From positions 1,015,198 through 1,079,197 of the forward strand of contig NZ_GL890985.1 in NCBI RefSeq assembly GCF_000212815.1: a DNA stretch of 64,000 nt. The letters are read 5' to 3'. Shown here piece after piece: positions 56,037 to 64,000 of the stretch. Within the stretch, counting starts at the first letter, position 1, and each line of letters begins with the position of its first letter. The notes under the pieces were generated by a model, which had not been told where the DNA came from, searched no databases, and worked only from the letters and a program-made list of their open reading frames with translations. Made by a program: the position numbers and the translations under genes. The stretch is from Streptococcus sanguinis SK49. Lineage in GTDB: Bacteria > Bacillota > Bacilli > Lactobacillales > Streptococcaceae.

Positions 56037-56786
56037 ATGCGCGACAACCATCTTCATACCTATTTTTCCTATGATTCTGAGGCAGATTTCTGTGACTATC
56101 TGGACCATTATGAGGGCGAGATTGTCACCACCGAGCACTATGATTTGTCCAATCCCTACCCCTATGAAGCGACCTCGCCCCACGATGATGTGCCTGACTA
56201 TGCGGCCTATTCAGCAAAAATAGCAGAGCTGAACCAGCAATATGGCAACCGCATCAAAAAGGGCATTGAAATTGGCTATTACGCTCCGCGTAAGGCCGAT
56301 ATCCTAGCTTTCCTAGCGGACAAGGATTATGACCTCAAGCTCCTGTCTGTCCACCACAATGGCAGCTTTGACTATCTGGAAGAGCCAGTCCTGCAGCTGG
56401 ACAAGATGGAGCTGATTCCCTCCTACCTGAGAGAGTTAGAAGAGGCTATTGAGGCTGTGCCAGCAGATGTACTAGCTCACTTTGACTATGGTTTCCGAAA
56501 ATTTGCGCTTACCGTAGAGGACTTAAAAACTTTTGAACCAGAGCTGCGACAGCTTTTTCAAAAGATGATTGACCATGGTCTGGCCTTTGAGCTTAACTGC
56601 AAGTCCATGTATCTATATGGTCACGAGGAACTTTATATCTACGCTCTTTATCTAGTTAAGGAGCTGGGCGGCCAGCGCTTTTCAGTGGGATCAGACGGCC
56701 ACAAGCTGGAGCATTTTAGATTGCAATTTGACCGAGTTTCCAAAATCTTAACAGAGGCTGGAATAGGCGAAGAGCAGTTGATCTAG
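56037..56786 (+). CDS. hisK: Histidinol-phosphatase, PHP family
   Basis: 249 residues. PHP metal site: NHLHTYFSYDSE (about 4-15), TTEHYD, SVHHN (about 103-107), AHFDYG and VGSDGHK (about 220-226). Removes phosphate from histidinol phosphate, completing the pathway since HisB is monofunctional. AGAAAGGCGG before the ATG. It starts 33 bases after hisE and probably shares its transcript. Confidence 0.9.
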   Translation: MRDNHLHTYFSYDSEADFCDYLDHYEGEIVTTEHYDLSNPYPYEATSPHDDVPDYAAYSAKIAELNQQYGNRIKKGIEIGYYAPRKADILAFLADKDYDLKLLSVHHNGSFDYLEEPVLQLDKMELIPSYLRELEEAIEAVPADVLAHFDYGFRKFALTVEDLKTFEPELRQLFQKMIDHGLAFELNCKSMYLYGHEELYIYALYLVKELGGQRFSVGSDGHKLEHFRLQFDRVSKILTEAGIGEEQLI

Positions 56787-56797
56787 AAGGAGAAGTC

Positions 56798-57136
56798 ATG
56801 GCCGAGATTAGGCCCTTAAAATCAGAGGAAATCCCGCTCTTAGAGGAATTTCTTTACCAAGCTATTTTTATTCCCCAAGGTCTAGCGCCGCTTTCTAGAA
56901 GCATCCTGAAAGAGCCAGATTTAGAGATGTATATCAAGGACTTTGGCAAGCAGCCAGATGATTGGGCTTTAGCAGCAGAAGTGGACGGCCTGCTGGACTT
57001 GCTCAAGGCCAAAGGCTACCCAAGTGTCTCCCTTTCCGTTTCCAAAGACAATCCTGCCGTTCGCTTTTATCAAAGACTGGGCTTTGTCACGGTTGAAGAG
57101 AGGGAAGATAACTATTTGATGCTGTGCCGATTGTAA
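56798..57136 (+). pseudogene. GNAT acetyltransferase with internal deletion
   Basis: 112 residues against about 160 for the family. The N-terminal part (LKSEEIPLLEEFLYQAIFIP, then DWALAAEVDG) and the C-terminal part (LLKAKGYPSVSLSVSKDNPA, FYQRLGFVTVEE) are both typical, but the central strand and the acetyl-CoA loop (the Q/RxxGxG/A motif) between AEVDG and LLDLL are missing. The reading frame is kept. I infer an in-frame loss of about 45-50 codons; without the CoA loop it should be inactive. AGAAGGAG precedes the ATG. Confidence 0.7.
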
Positions 57137-57152
57137 TAAGAAAAGAAAACTC

Positions 57153-58079
57153 ATGAAACTAGAACGATTAATTTATATTCTACTAGCCCTTTTGAATAAA
57201 AGGCAGATAACAGCTAAAGAAATTGCTGAACGTTTTGAAATATCTACTCGTACCGTATATCGAGATATGGATACGCTCAGCTTAGCTGGAATCCCTATCT
57301 ACTCAGAACGCGGAGATAAGGGTGGCTTTTATATACCGGATGACTACAAGATGGACAGCAGCTTTTTCACAGAAGAAGAAAAGCAGTTTATCATCAATAT
57401 GAGCCAAAATGTTGGCAAAATTGTTGGACATCCTAGTTTTGATAATATTGAGCATAAGCTTGTTTCTCAAGAAGCGGCCGATAAGGTTAATCCTTTTTAC
57501 TTCGATCTTACTTCGTGGTCTCTCAATACAAATTATTTACTTGAAATTGAGCAGGCTATACAAAGAGGGAAGAAAGTTTCCTTTTCTTATTTTTCTAAAA
57601 AACAAGAACAAAGCCAGCGAACGATTCTTCCTTATCGTCTGATTTTTAAACTAAATGCTTGGTATGTTATCGGCTACTGTTTAGAAAAGTTAGATTTTCG
57701 TTTTTTCAAACTCAGCAGGATTCGTGATTTGCAGCAAGTAGAAGAGGGTATCGAAGCTGGAGATTACCCTCTTTTATCTCAAGAAAAGCTAGATCTTTTT
57801 CTAAATCCATCCAAAGATAAAGTTGAAGGCAGTAAAGAAGAAGTGGAGTTGATTTTCACAGAATCTGCGCTTCCAAAAATTTATGATCATTTCACAGAAG
57901 AAGAAATCACTGTTGAGCAAACCAGAATAAAGGTCCATGCTTTCAGAGCATTGACACCGGCCTTTTTTGAATTGATTTTAAGTTTTGCTCATCAAGTAAA
58001 AGTCATATCACCAAAAAAACTGCAGGGAAAATTAATTCATACTCTTCAAAAAAATCTTCAGCAATATGACAGACTGTAG
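57153..58079 (+). CDS. HTH-WYL transcriptional regulator
   Basis: 308 residues: N-terminal winged helix (about 1-60, ITAKEIAERFEISTRTVYRD), WYL domain (about 130-210, LNAWYVIGYC) and a C-terminal WCX-like part. WYL proteins bind nucleic-acid or nucleotide ligands and often regulate stress or defence genes. A hairpin overlapping the stop forms the terminator. The target genes are unknown; the NTF2-like gene downstream is a candidate. Confidence 0.85.
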   Translation: MKLERLIYILLALLNKRQITAKEIAERFEISTRTVYRDMDTLSLAGIPIYSERGDKGGFYIPDDYKMDSSFFTEEEKQFIINMSQNVGKIVGHPSFDNIEHKLVSQEAADKVNPFYFDLTSWSLNTNYLLEIEQAIQRGKKVSFSYFSKKQEQSQRTILPYRLIFKLNAWYVIGYCLEKLDFRFFKLSRIRDLQQVEEGIEAGDYPLLSQEKLDLFLNPSKDKVEGSKEEVELIFTESALPKIYDHFTEEEITVEQTRIKVHAFRALTPAFFELILSFAHQVKVISPKKLQGKLIHTLQKNLQQYDRL

Positions 58080-58094
58080 TCATATTGCTTTTTG
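58060..58094 (+). terminator. Intrinsic terminator overlapping the WYL gene end
   Basis: Perfect 11-bp arms AGCAATATGAC / GTCATATTGCT followed by TTTTT; the left arm lies inside the last codons of the gene. Confidence 0.88.
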
Positions 58095-58162
58095 TATAAT
58101 CTTAAATGGCTTGAAGAACTCATTGTTTGAGTGTTTGCCTATATTATTTTTGGAGGTTCCAA

Positions 58163-58528
58163 ATGGATACAAGAACATTAGCAGAAAGCTATTTTACCGC
58201 AGTCAATAAAGGTGGCTGGGAAGATTTCGTGGCTGAATATTTTGATTATGGAATGTGCGACAGTCAGGAGATCAGGCAAGGGCGTGATGTTTATCTGCAA
58301 GGTGCAGGTCAATTCTATGCTTTAAGTCAGTATCTTGAAGTGAAGAAGTTATTTGTAGAGGGACGAGAAGTAGCCGCTTTAAATCGCTATCGCCTGCAGT
58401 CGCCACACGGAAAAGAACTAGAATTGGATGTCGCAGAATTTTTAAAATTTGACGAATCAGACAAGTTAATTGCATCCACTATTTACTTTGATACTCATCG
58501 TTTCCAAGAGTTTATGCAAGGGAGATAA
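58163..58528 (+). CDS. NTF2-like (SnoaL-type) small protein
   Basis: 121 residues from ATG 58163 with TTGGAGG upstream; the longer frame from 58127 runs through the ribosome binding site. It has the cone-shaped NTF2-like layout: helix LAESYFTAVNKGGWEDFVAE, then strands ending ASTIYFDTHRF. Such proteins bind small molecules or act as simple enzymes; no catalytic pair can be named. A terminator follows at 58538-58562. Confidence 0.72.
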   Translation: MDTRTLAESYFTAVNKGGWEDFVAEYFDYGMCDSQEIRQGRDVYLQGAGQFYALSQYLEVKKLFVEGREVAALNRYRLQSPHGKELELDVAEFLKFDESDKLIASTIYFDTHRFQEFMQGR

Positions 58529-58537
58529 GCATGTAGA

Positions 58538-58562
58538 AAAGTCACCGATGGTGGCTTTTTTC
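58538..58562 (+). terminator. Intrinsic terminator
   Basis: AGTCACC-GAT-GGTGGCT and T-run, 10 bases after the NTF2-like gene. Confidence 0.85.
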
Positions 58563-58724
58563 AGTAACCAATAACTTCTACAAATGATTTATCGTATTAT
58601 TTGTAAGTTTTCTTGCCAAGTGGTAAAATAAAGCCGAAATAAAATATGTTCTCCTAGAGCAATCTAATCGATTAGGAACAATGAATTTGACTGTTCTTCG
58701 TAGTCATATAAAGGAGTTGATTTT

Positions 58725-59123
58725 ATGACTAATACTAGGCGAGCAGTGCTAGCACTGAGCTTGGGTGTTTTGTTATTGATAGCAGCGGGAATTCTACTGC
58801 AGGTTCATTTTTGGCGAATGATTATTTTGCTAGGTCTATTCTTTTTTGCTGAAGCATTTATCATCTGGTACTCTGGAAGTAAGTCTAAGTCGCAGATCAG
58901 TGGCGGGCAAAGCCTTGAATTCTTCTGGCTTTATATCAAACGCTTGAAAATTTTTTATATCACAATTATGTGTGTCGCAATTCCTTTCGTTTCTCTGTCT
59001 TCCAATCCTGCTTTCGATTTGTTTTTTGTGCTTGAGTTGTTAGTATTCTTGCTCTTAAGCAATTATATCTTTAGCTCTCATGGCATTCAACCGCCCAAGA
59101 AAGAGAGAGCTTTTAAAGTCTAA
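58725..59123 (+). CDS. Small membrane protein of unknown function
   Basis: 132 residues with about four membrane segments (roughly 7-25, 29-48, 73-90 and 95-115). TAAAGGAG lies before the ATG. The family is not recognised. It has its own unit, with the bidirectional terminator at 59171-59200 behind it. Confidence 0.7.
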   Translation: MTNTRRAVLALSLGVLLLIAAGILLQVHFWRMIILLGLFFFAEAFIIWYSGSKSKSQISGGQSLEFFWLYIKRLKIFYITIMCVAIPFVSLSSNPAFDLFFVLELLVFLLLSNYIFSSHGIQPPKKERAFKV

Positions 59124-59170
59124 TAGCTTTATTTGCAGCAGTCGATTTAACTGCTGTTTTTTCAAAAAAT

Positions 59171-59200
59171 AAAAAACCTGGAAAAAATCCAGGCTTTTTA
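59171..59200. terminator. Bidirectional terminator
   Basis: CCTGGA-AAAAA-TCCAGG with A- and T-runs, between the membrane-protein gene and the convergent DUF3042 gene. Confidence 0.88.
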
Positions 59201-59215
59201 GTGAAATGTGCAGGC

Positions 59216-59386
59216 TTAGTGTGCTACACGTTTGCGAGCTGCTTTTTTACGGTTTTCTTCGATGAAAGCCGCTTTTTGTTCTTCAGGTTCGATGACTTTT
59301 TTCTTAACTGCATATACTGCGCCTGCCACAGCAGCAACAGTAGCTGCAACTCCTGTAAGAACGCCTTTTCCAAATCCTTTAGCCAT
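59216..59386 (-). CDS. DUF3042 family protein
   Basis: 56 residues: MAKGFGKGVLTGVAATVAAV followed by AGAVYAVKKKVIEPEE and a basic end RKKAARKRVAH. One N-terminal membrane segment and a charged tail, as typical of DUF3042 in lactic acid bacteria. GGAGAAATCAC lies before the ATG. It is the only clear core gene on the minus strand here and is divergent from miaA. The function is unknown. Confidence 0.88.
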   Translation of the reverse strand: MAKGFGKGVLTGVAATVAAVAGAVYAVKKKVIEPEEQKAAFIEENRKKAARKRVAH

Positions 59387-59468
59387 GTGATTTCTCCTTT
59401 TCTGAACTTTTATTATTTATGTTATAATTAATAGTAACGAAAAATCAAAATTTTTTCAAGGAAAAAAG

Positions 59469-60353
59469 ATGAAAACCAAGATAATTGTGATAGTGGGGCC
59501 TACGGCGGTCGGAAAAACGGCTCTGAGTATCGAGGTAGCCAAGCGCTTCAATGGCCAAATCATCAGCGGTGACAGCCAGCAGGTCTATCGTGGCTTGGAT
59601 ATTGGTACGGCCAAGATTCGTCCTGAAGAGCAGGAGGGCATTCCCCATCATCTGCTGGATGTGCGGGAGGTTGGAGAAAGCTACTCGGCCTATGATTTTG
59701 TGACTGAGGCGGCTCAGGCTATTCGCGAGATTGCGGCTCAAGGTCAGCTGCCCATCATTTGCGGTGGCACAGGGCTCTATATCCAGAGCTTGCTCGAGGG
59801 CTATCATCTGGGCGGCTCCGTTCCTCACGAGGAGATTCTGGCCTATCGGGCGCAGCTGGACAGTTGGTCAGATGAGGATTTATTTGAAAAAATAGCAGAG
59901 CTTGGTATCGAGATTCCACAGATAAATAGACGTAGGGCTATGAGGGCGCTAGAGATTGATCAGTTAGGTGGTCAACTAGAAAACAATCAACCAGACTATG
60001 AAGCCCTGCTGATTTGTCTAGATGATGAGCGGGAGCGACTTTATGAGCGAATCAATCAGCGAGTAGACCTGATGATAGAAGCTGGACTTTTGGAAGAAGC
60101 CCGCTGGCTGTTTGAGAAAGCTCCTACCAGTCAAGCCAGCAAGGGTATCGGCTACAAGGAACTTTTCCCCTACTTTGAAGGTCAGATGAGCCTAGAAGAG
60201 GCAGTGGACAAGCTCAAGCAGAATACCCGCCGTTTCGCCAAGCGCCAGCTGACTTGGTTTCGCAACCGGATGTCCGTGACTTTTTATCAGGTGGGAAATC
60301 CAGACTATAAGAATCAGGTCATGGAGGATATCAGGAAGTTTTTGTACAAGTAA
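59469..60353 (+). CDS. miaA: tRNA dimethylallyltransferase
   Basis: 294 residues. Adds a dimethylallyl group to A37 of tRNAs that read codons starting with U. P-loop [11 protein letters not shown] (about 9-19), substrate region [18 protein letters not shown] (about 34-51), and [14 protein letters not shown] (about 222-235). CAAGGAAAAAAG before the ATG. The next gene, hflX, follows after 31 bases, as commonly seen in streptococci. Confidence 0.96.
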   Translation: MKTKIIVIVGPTAVGKTALSIEVAKRFNGQIISGDSQQVYRGLDIGTAKIRPEEQEGIPHHLLDVREVGESYSAYDFVTEAAQAIREIAAQGQLPIICGGTGLYIQSLLEGYHLGGSVPHEEILAYRAQLDSWSDEDLFEKIAELGIEIPQINRRRAMRALEIDQLGGQLENNQPDYEALLICLDDERERLYERINQRVDLMIEAGLLEEARWLFEKAPTSQASKGIGYKELFPYFEGQMSLEEAVDKLKQNTRRFAKRQLTWFRNRMSVTFYQVGNPDYKNQVMEDIRKFLYK

Positions 60354-60384
60354 CTGGCTGACCAAGTCTTAGTAAGGATATGAG

Positions 60385-61623
60385 ATGATAGAAACAGAGA
60401 AAAAAACAGAGCGTGTCTTTTTGGTCGGTGTGGAGCTAGCAGACACAGAAAATTTTGACCTATCTATGGAGGAGCTGAAAAGCCTAGCTAAGACTGCAGG
60501 GGCTGAGGTAGTCGGCTCCTATAGCCAGAAGCGGGAAAAGTATGACAGCAAGACTTTTGTCGGATCTGGCAAGTTAGAAGAAATCCGGCAGATGGTTGAT
60601 GCTGAAGAGATTTCGACTGTCATTGTCAATAACCGTCTGACACCTAGGCAGAATGTCAATCTGGAGGAAAGCTTGGGGGTTAAGGTCATTGACCGTATGC
60701 AGTTGATTTTGGATATTTTTGCCATGAGGGCTAGGAGTCATGAGGGCAAGCTGCAGGTACATCTGGCCCAGCTCAAGTACCTGCTGCCTCGCTTGGTTGG
60801 GCAGGGTATTATGCTCAGCCGTCAAGCAGGTGGAATCGGCTCCCGCGGTCCTGGTGAAAGCCAACTGGAGCTCAATCGACGTAGTGTCCGCAATCAGATT
60901 CATGATATTGAGCGCCAGCTCAAGGCGGTCGAGAAAAATCGGGCTACCGTTCGTGAAAAACGGCTGGAATCCAGTATTTTCAAAATCGGTCTCATCGGTT
61001 ATACCAATGCTGGCAAGTCTACGATCATGAACTGCTTGACCAGCAAGAGCCAGTATGAGGCAGACGAACTCTTTGCGACGCTAGACGCTACGACCAAGAA
61101 CATCAACCTCAGTGGCCAGCTCAATGTCACTCTGACAGACACAGTTGGCTTCATTCAGGATTTGCCTACAGAGCTGGTATCTAGCTTTAAATCCACACTG
61201 GAAGAGAGTAAAAATGTCGATTTGCTGGTCCATGTTATTGACGCCAGCGACCCTCATCATGAGGAGCACGAAAAGACTGTCCTGGATATCATGAAGGAGC
61301 TGGATATGCTGGATATTCCCCGGCTGACTCTCTATAACAAAGCGGACAAGGCTGAGGATTTCACTCCGACCCTGACTCCTTATTCTTTGATTTCGGCTAA
61401 GGCGGACAATAGCAGAGCTCTTTTGCAGCAAGTCCTGCTGGAGCGGATGAAAGAGCTCTTTTTACCTTTTACCATCAAGGTAACGCCGGCTAAAGCATAC
61501 AAGATTCATGATTTAGAGAAAGTCGCGATTATGGGGAATCGAGAATATATAGACGATATCGAAACCATTTCAGGTTGGATTGCCGAGAAAAACAAATGGA
61601 AACTGGAAGAATTTTATGACTGA
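60385..61623 (+). CDS. hflX: GTPase HflX
   Basis: 412 residues. Ribosome-splitting/rescue GTPase. N-terminal HflX domain with TFVGSGKLEEI; the linker motif RQAGGIGSRGPGESQLE (about 150-166); G1 GYTNAGKST (about 206-214), G3 DTVGFIQDLP (about 252-261), G4 NKAD (about 315-318). The 3' end overlaps the next gene by 8 bases. Confidence 0.95.
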   Translation: MIETEKKTERVFLVGVELADTENFDLSMEELKSLAKTAGAEVVGSYSQKREKYDSKTFVGSGKLEEIRQMVDAEEISTVIVNNRLTPRQNVNLEESLGVKVIDRMQLILDIFAMRARSHEGKLQVHLAQLKYLLPRLVGQGIMLSRQAGGIGSRGPGESQLELNRRSVRNQIHDIERQLKAVEKNRATVREKRLESSIFKIGLIGYTNAGKSTIMNCLTSKSQYEADELFATLDATTKNINLSGQLNVTLTDTVGFIQDLPTELVSSFKSTLEESKNVDLLVHVIDASDPHHEEHEKTVLDIMKELDMLDIPRLTLYNKADKAEDFTPTLTPYSLISAKADNSRALLQQVLLERMKELFLPFTIKVTPAKAYKIHDLEKVAIMGNREYIDDIETISGWIAEKNKWKLEEFYD

Positions 61624-62239
61624 TTATATTGACCTGGCTCTGAAATACGGCGGTTTTACTAGCCTAGACAGGGTCTACTTAGAGCAAGTATTGGCTGGCC
61701 TGACAGAGGAGCAGAAGCTGAGCTTCATCACACCGCCGCCTAGCGTTATCAATGCTTACTTTGCTGAGCTTTATCAAAAGAAAAGTCCGGAAGCCGCGAC
61801 AGCCTATTTTTTAGAAATCAGTCAGGCGCTGGACTTGTGGAATGCGGAGCCTAGCTTTGTAGAAAGCAAGCCTTTTGTCCGGCTCAATCTTTCTGGCAAG
61901 TCCTACGGCTTTTGCTATGAGAGTGAGGAAGTCGGCTTGGTCTTTCCTGAAAAGCCAGAGCCGGTAACAGCTGACCTGCTCTTTGAAATCGCCCAAGTCT
62001 TTCCACAGTACTTGGTCTACGAAGAAGCTGGGCGAATAAAAATGGTACCTCTCAAAGCTGAATCTCAAGTCGTGGATAGTCAGGCGCTGACTGCTTTGAC
62101 CGATTGGCAGCAGCTATCGGATGGCAGCCAGAGAGTTCTTGGCTATAATCAAGATGAAGTCAGTCAGCTAGCTCAGTCCTATATTGGCAGGAAATACTAC
62201 CACTCGCAGAATCGTTCTGCCATGATTTATATCATTTAG
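61616..62239 (+). CDS. Conserved hypothetical protein between hflX and rnz
   Basis: 207 residues from ATG 61616, which lies within the last codons of hflX; the longer reading from 61580 is a shadow of hflX. A mixed alpha/beta protein with no motif I can name. Homologues in this position in streptococci are often labelled cystathionine beta-lyase-like, but I see no PLP Lys motif to support that. Tightly placed in the miaA-rnz operon. Confidence 0.75.
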   Translation: MTDYIDLALKYGGFTSLDRVYLEQVLAGLTEEQKLSFITPPPSVINAYFAELYQKKSPEAATAYFLEISQALDLWNAEPSFVESKPFVRLNLSGKSYGFCYESEEVGLVFPEKPEPVTADLLFEIAQVFPQYLVYEEAGRIKMVPLKAESQVVDSQALTALTDWQQLSDGSQRVLGYNQDEVSQLAQSYIGRKYYHSQNRSAMIYII

Positions 62240-62249
62240 AAAGAAAAAC

Positions 62250-63179
62250 ATGCAATTACAATTTTTAGGAACCGGAGCCGGTCAGCCATCCAAGGCTCGC
62301 AATGTGTCCAGTCTTGTCCTCAAGCTGTTGGAGGAAATCAATGAAGTCTGGATGTTTGACTGCGGTGAGGGAACCCAGCACAAGATCTTGGAGACGACGA
62401 TTAAACCGCGCAAAATCAGCAAGATTTTCATCACGCATCTGCATGGCGACCATATTTTTGGCTTGCCGGGCTTTCTATCCAGTCGTTCTTTTCAGGCTAA
62501 TGAAGAGCAGACGGACCTAGAGATTTTTGGTCCCAAAGGCATTAAGAACTTTGTTCTGTCTAGTCTGCGCGTGTCTGGTTCTCGTCTGCCTTATCGGATT
62601 GATTTTCATGAGTTTGATGAAGATAGTCTGGGCAAGATTCTTGAAACGGACAAGTTCACAGTTTATGCGGATAAGCTGGATCACACAATTTTCTGTGTGG
62701 GCTATCGGGTGATGCAGAAAGATTTGGAAGGAACGCTAGATGCGGACAAGTTGCGGGCAGTGGGCGTTCCCTTTGGCCCCCTCTTTGGTAAAGTCAAAAA
62801 TGGTCAGGATATCGTCCTAGAAGATGGTACCAAAATCATCGCAGCCGACTATATCTCAGCTCCTCGTCCGGGCAAAACTATTGCTATTCTGGGTGATACT
62901 CGGAAGACTGCTGCCAGCGTCCGTCTGGCAGTGGCAGCAGATGTGCTGGTCCATGAAGCGACCTATGGCAAGGGAGATGAAAAACTTGCCCGTAATCACG
63001 GTCATTCTACCAATATGCAAGCCGCAGAAGTAGCCAAGGAAGCTGGTGCTAAGCGCCTCCTGCTCAATCATATCAGTGCTCGCTTTCTAGCCAAGGACAT
63101 CAGCCAAATGCGTCGCGATGCAAGTGCTGTCTTTGAAAAGGTTCATGTGGTCAAAGACTTGGAAGAGGTGGAGATATGA
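62250..63179 (+). CDS. rnz: Ribonuclease Z
   Basis: 309 residues. Metallo-beta-lactamase fold enzyme that cuts tRNA precursors at the 3' end. Zinc motif [13 protein letters not shown] (about 61-73), further ligands in LGDTRKT (about 214-220) and NHISAR (about 272-277). AGAAAGAAAAAC precedes the ATG. Overlaps the next gene by four bases. Confidence 0.95.
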   Translation: MQLQFLGTGAGQPSKARNVSSLVLKLLEEINEVWMFDCGEGTQHKILETTIKPRKISKIFITHLHGDHIFGLPGFLSSRSFQANEEQTDLEIFGPKGIKNFVLSSLRVSGSRLPYRIDFHEFDEDSLGKILETDKFTVYADKLDHTIFCVGYRVMQKDLEGTLDADKLRAVGVPFGPLFGKVKNGQDIVLEDGTKIIAADYISAPRPGKTIAILGDTRKTAASVRLAVAADVLVHEATYGKGDEKLARNHGHSTNMQAAEVAKEAGAKRLLLNHISARFLAKDISQMRRDASAVFEKVHVVKDLEEVEI

Positions 63180-63931
63180 GAACCATCATCATCACAGGGG
63201 CTAGCGGTGGACTGGCTCAGGAAATGTTTAAGCTCTTGCCCCATGACCGACTGATTTTGGTCGGACGGAGCAAGGCTAAGCTGGAAAAACTATATGGAGA
63301 AAGGGAAAATCTTGACCTAGTGGAGCTAGATATCACAGATAGCTCAGCTTTGGAAAGATTTGCTGAGCGGATTGACAGTCAGTACGACCACGTAGATGTC
63401 CTAGTCAATAACGCTGGCTATGGGATTTTTGAAGAATTTGACAAAATCAGCTCAAATGATATCGAGGCCATGTTTGATGTCAACACCTTTGCCCTGATGA
63501 ACCTGTCCCGGATCTTTGGAGCTCGCATGAAGCAGGCAGGTCAAGGACATATCGTCAATATCGTTAGTATGGCCGGCCTCATTGCCAGTAGCAAGTCCAG
63601 TCTTTACTCAGCGACTAAGTTTGCGGCTATTGGTTTTTCCAATGCCCTACGTTTGGAACTCCTGCCTTTTGGGGTCTATGTCACGACAGTGAACCCAGGT
63701 CCTATCAAAACTTCCTTTTTCGATCAAGCGGATCCTGACGGTTCCTATGTAAAAGCAGTGGATAAGTATATCCTTGAGCCTGACTTTGTAGCGAGCAAAA
63801 TTGTCAGCTCCTTTGGCAAAAAGAAGCGGGAAATGAATCTACCAGGGATTCTCAATCTAGCTCACAAGCTTTATACCCTTTTTCCAAGAATTGCCGACAA
63901 GATGGCAACCGATATGTTTAACTATAAGTGA
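63176..63931 (+). CDS. Short-chain dehydrogenase/reductase
   Basis: 251 residues. Rossmann motif [11 protein letters not shown] (about 6-16), NNAGYG (about 78-83), Ser of the catalytic set in IVSMAG and YSATK (about 143-147). Classical SDR using NAD(P); the substrate is unknown. In streptococci this gene follows rnz, and it overlaps it here by four bases. Confidence 0.9.
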   Translation: MRTIIITGASGGLAQEMFKLLPHDRLILVGRSKAKLEKLYGERENLDLVELDITDSSALERFAERIDSQYDHVDVLVNNAGYGIFEEFDKISSNDIEAMFDVNTFALMNLSRIFGARMKQAGQGHIVNIVSMAGLIASSKSSLYSATKFAAIGFSNALRLELLPFGVYVTTVNPGPIKTSFFDQADPDGSYVKAVDKYILEPDFVASKIVSSFGKKKREMNLPGILNLAHKLYTLFPRIADKMATDMFNYK

Positions 63932-63937
63932 GGTCTC

Positions 63938-64000
63938 ATGACAGCTAATCTACAAGCCTACAAAGCTCATCTGCAGGCGCCTTGGGGCAAGCTTCAGTAT
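63938..64000 (+). CDS. Start of a probable SAM-dependent methyltransferase (truncated by window end)
   Basis: Twenty-one codons from ATG 63938, with GTGAGGTC upstream: MTANLQAYKAHLQ then PWGKLQY. The PWGKL..Y pattern is typical of a small class I methyltransferase group. It follows the SDR after 6 bases. Too short for certainty. Confidence 0.45.
   Translation, partial: MTANLQAYKAHLQAPWGKLQY

Noticed and set aside
59201-59431. Plus-strand ORF of 76 codons
   Set aside because: Antisense to the DUF3042 gene, which has a clear ribosome binding site and family pattern.
1-64000. CRISPR array, rRNA or tRNA genes
   Set aside because: No regularly spaced repeat series and no rRNA or tRNA signatures were seen on reading both strands by eye.

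Overview
The window looks like a Streptococcus chromosome, most likely the mitis/sanguinis side of the genus. Reasons: rexB-rexA, a T-box-controlled histidine operon with the short HisG plus HisZ, and the miaA-hflX-...-rnz block, together with Tn5252-type mobile DNA, PezAT modules and a BlpR-like regulator. No rRNA, tRNA or CRISPR array was seen.

Region 1 (1-28,619) is the right part of an integrative and conjugative element (ICE) of the Tn5252 type. It starts inside an ISL3-family transposase that appears to have cut a PBECR4-like gene. Then come a calcium-repeat protein, a 2072-residue N6-methyltransferase/Snf2-helicase fusion, small ICE genes, a TOPRIM primase-like protein and the toxin-antitoxin pair pezA-pezT. 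A cargo stretch follows (13.0-20.4 kb): the remnant of a rolling-circle Rep element, a MarR regulator with a UvrA-like ABC protein, a LytTR (BlpS/BlpR-like) regulator pair with a truncated kinase, and an LtrA-family membrane protein. After the cargo are an S24 repressor, a UmuC-like polymerase, the transfer origin (oriT), two relaxosome proteins, the relaxase, an Xre regulator and a large serine recombinase. The element ends at a perfect inverted repeat next to the last 16 codons of rumA (rlmCD), so it probably sits in the 3' end of that gene.

Region 2 (28.7-35.2 kb) holds an ABC exporter and then a second, decayed relative of the same element: another pezAT, a two-gene SIR2-HerA antiphage module, a second oriT and a broken mobilization gene. 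In both elements the cargo lies between pezT and oriT.

Region 3 (35.4-40.6 kb) is mainly chromosomal: a GH13 glycosidase with an upstream cre-like site, a ClbS/DfsB-like protein, a DUF4300 lipoprotein and a small hypothetical gene. The 3' end of that small gene is repeated as an identical 66-bp direct repeat about 1.38 kb downstream. Between the copies lies an AT-rich gene for a membrane-anchored, divergent Nudix protein, an insertion that leaves the target's C-terminus intact.

Region 4 (40.7-64.0 kb) is conserved core: rexB-rexA; DUF4298; T-box leader; hisC-hisZ-hisG-hisD-hisB-hisH-hisA-hisF-hisI, then hisE and a histidinol-phosphatase; an internally deleted GNAT gene; a WYL regulator; small genes; DUF3042; miaA, hflX, a conserved hypothetical, rnz, a short-chain dehydrogenase and the start of a probable methyltransferase.

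The mobile part is rich in defence and anti-restriction functions (methyltransferase-helicase, two PezAT, SIR2-HerA, possible PBECR4 nuclease, Nudix unit). The most interesting points are the shared pezT-oriT cargo slot and the repeat-flanked Nudix unit.
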